A stretch of 5,850 nucleotides of DNA from Clostridia bacterium (lineage in GTDB: Bacteria; Bacillota; Clostridia; Oscillospirales; CAG-272), in contig JAGCYR010000045.1 in NCBI GenBank assembly GCA_017960705.1, positions 1 through 5,850 on the forward strand. Reading direction: 5' to 3'. This document shows positions 4,714-5,850 of the stretch, one piece after another. Within the stretch, counting starts at the first letter, position 1. Every line of letters begins with the position of its first letter. Below the pieces are notes generated by a model. It ran no database searches. It was not told the origin of the DNA and was given only the letters and a program-made list of their open reading frames with translations. The position numbers and the translations under genes are program-made.

Positions 4714-5850
4714 ATGAAGAACCAGAAGAATCAGAAGATCAAAAAGATCCTCTATACGGCGGCCCTGATCGGGACGGCGATTCTTCTCTTTGTCTCCGTG
4801 GTCTATTTCCTTTCGGTCATTATCCATTTCCGCGCCGACCTGCGGGAGACGACCGAGTCGCTTTCGCAGCAGATGGCGGAGGACGCCGCCGCCGATATCA
4901 ATATCGTGTTGCAGGCGGAGCTTGCCCGCGTCGAGGCGATGGCGGAGGAGATTAGGTTCGCCGGACCGTTCTGGAACGACACCGCGAAGGACAAGGTCGA
5001 GCGCCAGCTTCGTGAATACCGAGAGAACCGCGAGCACCAGGCGTACATCGCGTCCGACATCCGCTATTACCGGGACGGGACCGAATACGACAGCTACGGG
5101 GTCGTTATCCCCTCAACCGATAACAAGAGCAAATCCATTACGAACAGTATGCTGTCCGACACTCCCGTTTTCTCGGGGATCTTCGAGGGAAACTACGGTC
5201 ACGGTATTGTCCGTTCGTTCGTCCTCTGGTATCCCTTCTCGGACGAGGACGACGCGTGCATCGACGGGTTTTTGATCTACTACCTCTCGGACACCTTCTT
5301 CGCCTCGACCTCCTTCTACCGCGAGAACGTCACGACCGACGAGGAGGAAGCAGAACCGCAACAGACCGAGGAGAAGAAACAGGCGTTTACCAACAGCGCC
5401 GCGTTCTCCTGCCTGATCTCGCGTCACGAATCCGACTGGAACACCTGGGTCATCGACCTGATCGGAAGAAACTCAACCAACGAGCTCGATTTCTCCTCGC
5501 CTGACCAGATCTTCGTGAAGCTCGCGAACCTGACCCACGGTGCGGCGGGCGTCAAGTATCTGCAGAGCGGTCTCGATCTGAAAGAAACGCGGGTCACGAC
5601 CGTCTCGATCTCCGCGACCAACTACGCGATCGCGGTTTCTCCCGTCCCTCTGACGGGGGGAGAGACGATGATCGTCGAGATCTACGATCCCGCGGTCATC
5701 TACCGTACGAGTTACAGCTTTATGGGTCAGATGGAGGGGGCGCTGATCTTCCTCGGCGTCATCTTCGTCACCATCCTGATCTACCTGAACTATCAGCGGA
5801 CGCACCTCCGCGACAAGAAGGAGTTGGAGGAGCAGATCGACTCGGTCTCC
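4714..5850 (+). CDS. Membrane sensor-like protein with extracytoplasmic domain, 3'-truncated
   Basis: The frame is open for 379 codons from the ATG at 4714 to the window end, so the C-terminus is missing. A lysine-rich start (MKNQKNQKIKK) precedes membrane segment 1 at about 12-37. Residues about 40-340 form a large extracytoplasmic domain, and membrane segment 2 lies at about 343-360 (ALIFLGVIFVTILIYLNY). The charged helix RTHLRDKKELEEQID then enters the cytoplasm and resembles the linker before GGDEF or histidine kinase domains. Parts of the outer domain (SMLSDTPVFSGIFEGNYGHG, then DGFLIYYLSDTFF) faintly recall Cache-type sensor domains, but I cannot assign a family. An acidic loop (about 209-222) interrupts it, and its only cysteines in view, C182 and C233, could form a disulfide. 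The start lies 2 bases after the previous stop, with only a weak AGG at 4706-4708, suggesting translational coupling. The next in-frame ATG would lose membrane segment 1, so 4714 is preferred. The output domain is unseen; a diguanylate cyclase or kinase is a guess. Confidence 0.85.
   Translation, partial: MKNQKNQKIKKILYTAALIGTAILLFVSVVYFLSVIIHFRADLRETTESLSQQMAEDAAADINIVLQAELARVEAMAEEIRFAGPFWNDTAKDKVERQLREYRENREHQAYIASDIRYYRDGTEYDSYGVVIPSTDNKSKSITNSMLSDTPVFSGIFEGNYGHGIVRSFVLWYPFSDEDDACIDGFLIYYLSDTFFASTSFYRENVTTDEEEAEPQQTEEKKQAFTNSAAFSCLISRHESDWNTWVIDLIGRNSTNELDFSSPDQIFVKLANLTHGAAGVKYLQSGLDLKETRVTTVSISATNYAIAVSPVPLTGGETMIVEIYDPAVIYRTSYSFMGQMEGALIFLGVIFVTILIYLNYQRTHLRDKKELEEQIDSVS

Noticed and set aside
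4790..5275. A 161-codon + strand frame, and overlapping minus-strand frames at 4519-5060
   Set aside because: These overlap the membrane sensor and small helical genes in other frames, give Ser/Arg-rich low-complexity translations, and lack supporting starts. The sensor frame continues without a stop to 5850 and has two clean membrane segments.

Overview
The window is a dense bacterial gene cluster with every gene on the + strand. There are five consecutive protein-coding genes. The first has its start, and the last its end, outside the window. Intergenic gaps are only 51, 21, 16 and 2 bases, so this reads as one operon. The DNA is GC-rich with third codon positions mostly C or G. AGGAG-type ribosome binding sites and a SipW/ER-type signal peptidase suggest a GC-rich, Firmicutes/Clostridia-like bacterium, possibly uncultured. 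That placement is inferred from style and gene content, not from a marker gene.

Layout: (1) positions 1-1194, the C-terminal part of a McrB-family AAA+ NTPase, preceded by a glycine-rich linker. (2) 1246-3747, an 833-residue partner with an N-terminal half resembling the DUF2357/McrC N-terminal region. It continues into a roughly 280-residue highly charged helix, an acidic proline-rich segment and a strongly basic tail. No PD-(D/E)XK nuclease core is visible. (3) 3769-4458, a SipW/ER-type signal peptidase I with a Ser/His dyad, two membrane segments and a cytoplasmic helical tail. (4) 4475-4711, a 78-residue predicted helical-hairpin protein. (5) 4714-5850 (runs off the end), a membrane protein with a large extracytoplasmic domain between two membrane segments and a cytoplasmic linker helix, probably the sensor half of a signalling protein.

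How the genes might work together: the first two resemble the motor and adaptor of a McrBC-type (type IV restriction-like) system, but the nuclease expected on the adaptor is replaced by long charged helices and a basic tail. The downstream genes place this motor/adaptor pair next to envelope functions: secreted-protein processing and extracytoplasmic sensing. Either this is an undescribed McrB-DUF2357 assembly linked to the membrane, or a McrBC-like module that shares an operon with unrelated envelope genes. The sequence cannot decide between these. No RNA genes, CRISPR arrays, insertion sequences or convincing transcription terminators were seen, and no gene-free stretch exceeds 60 bases.
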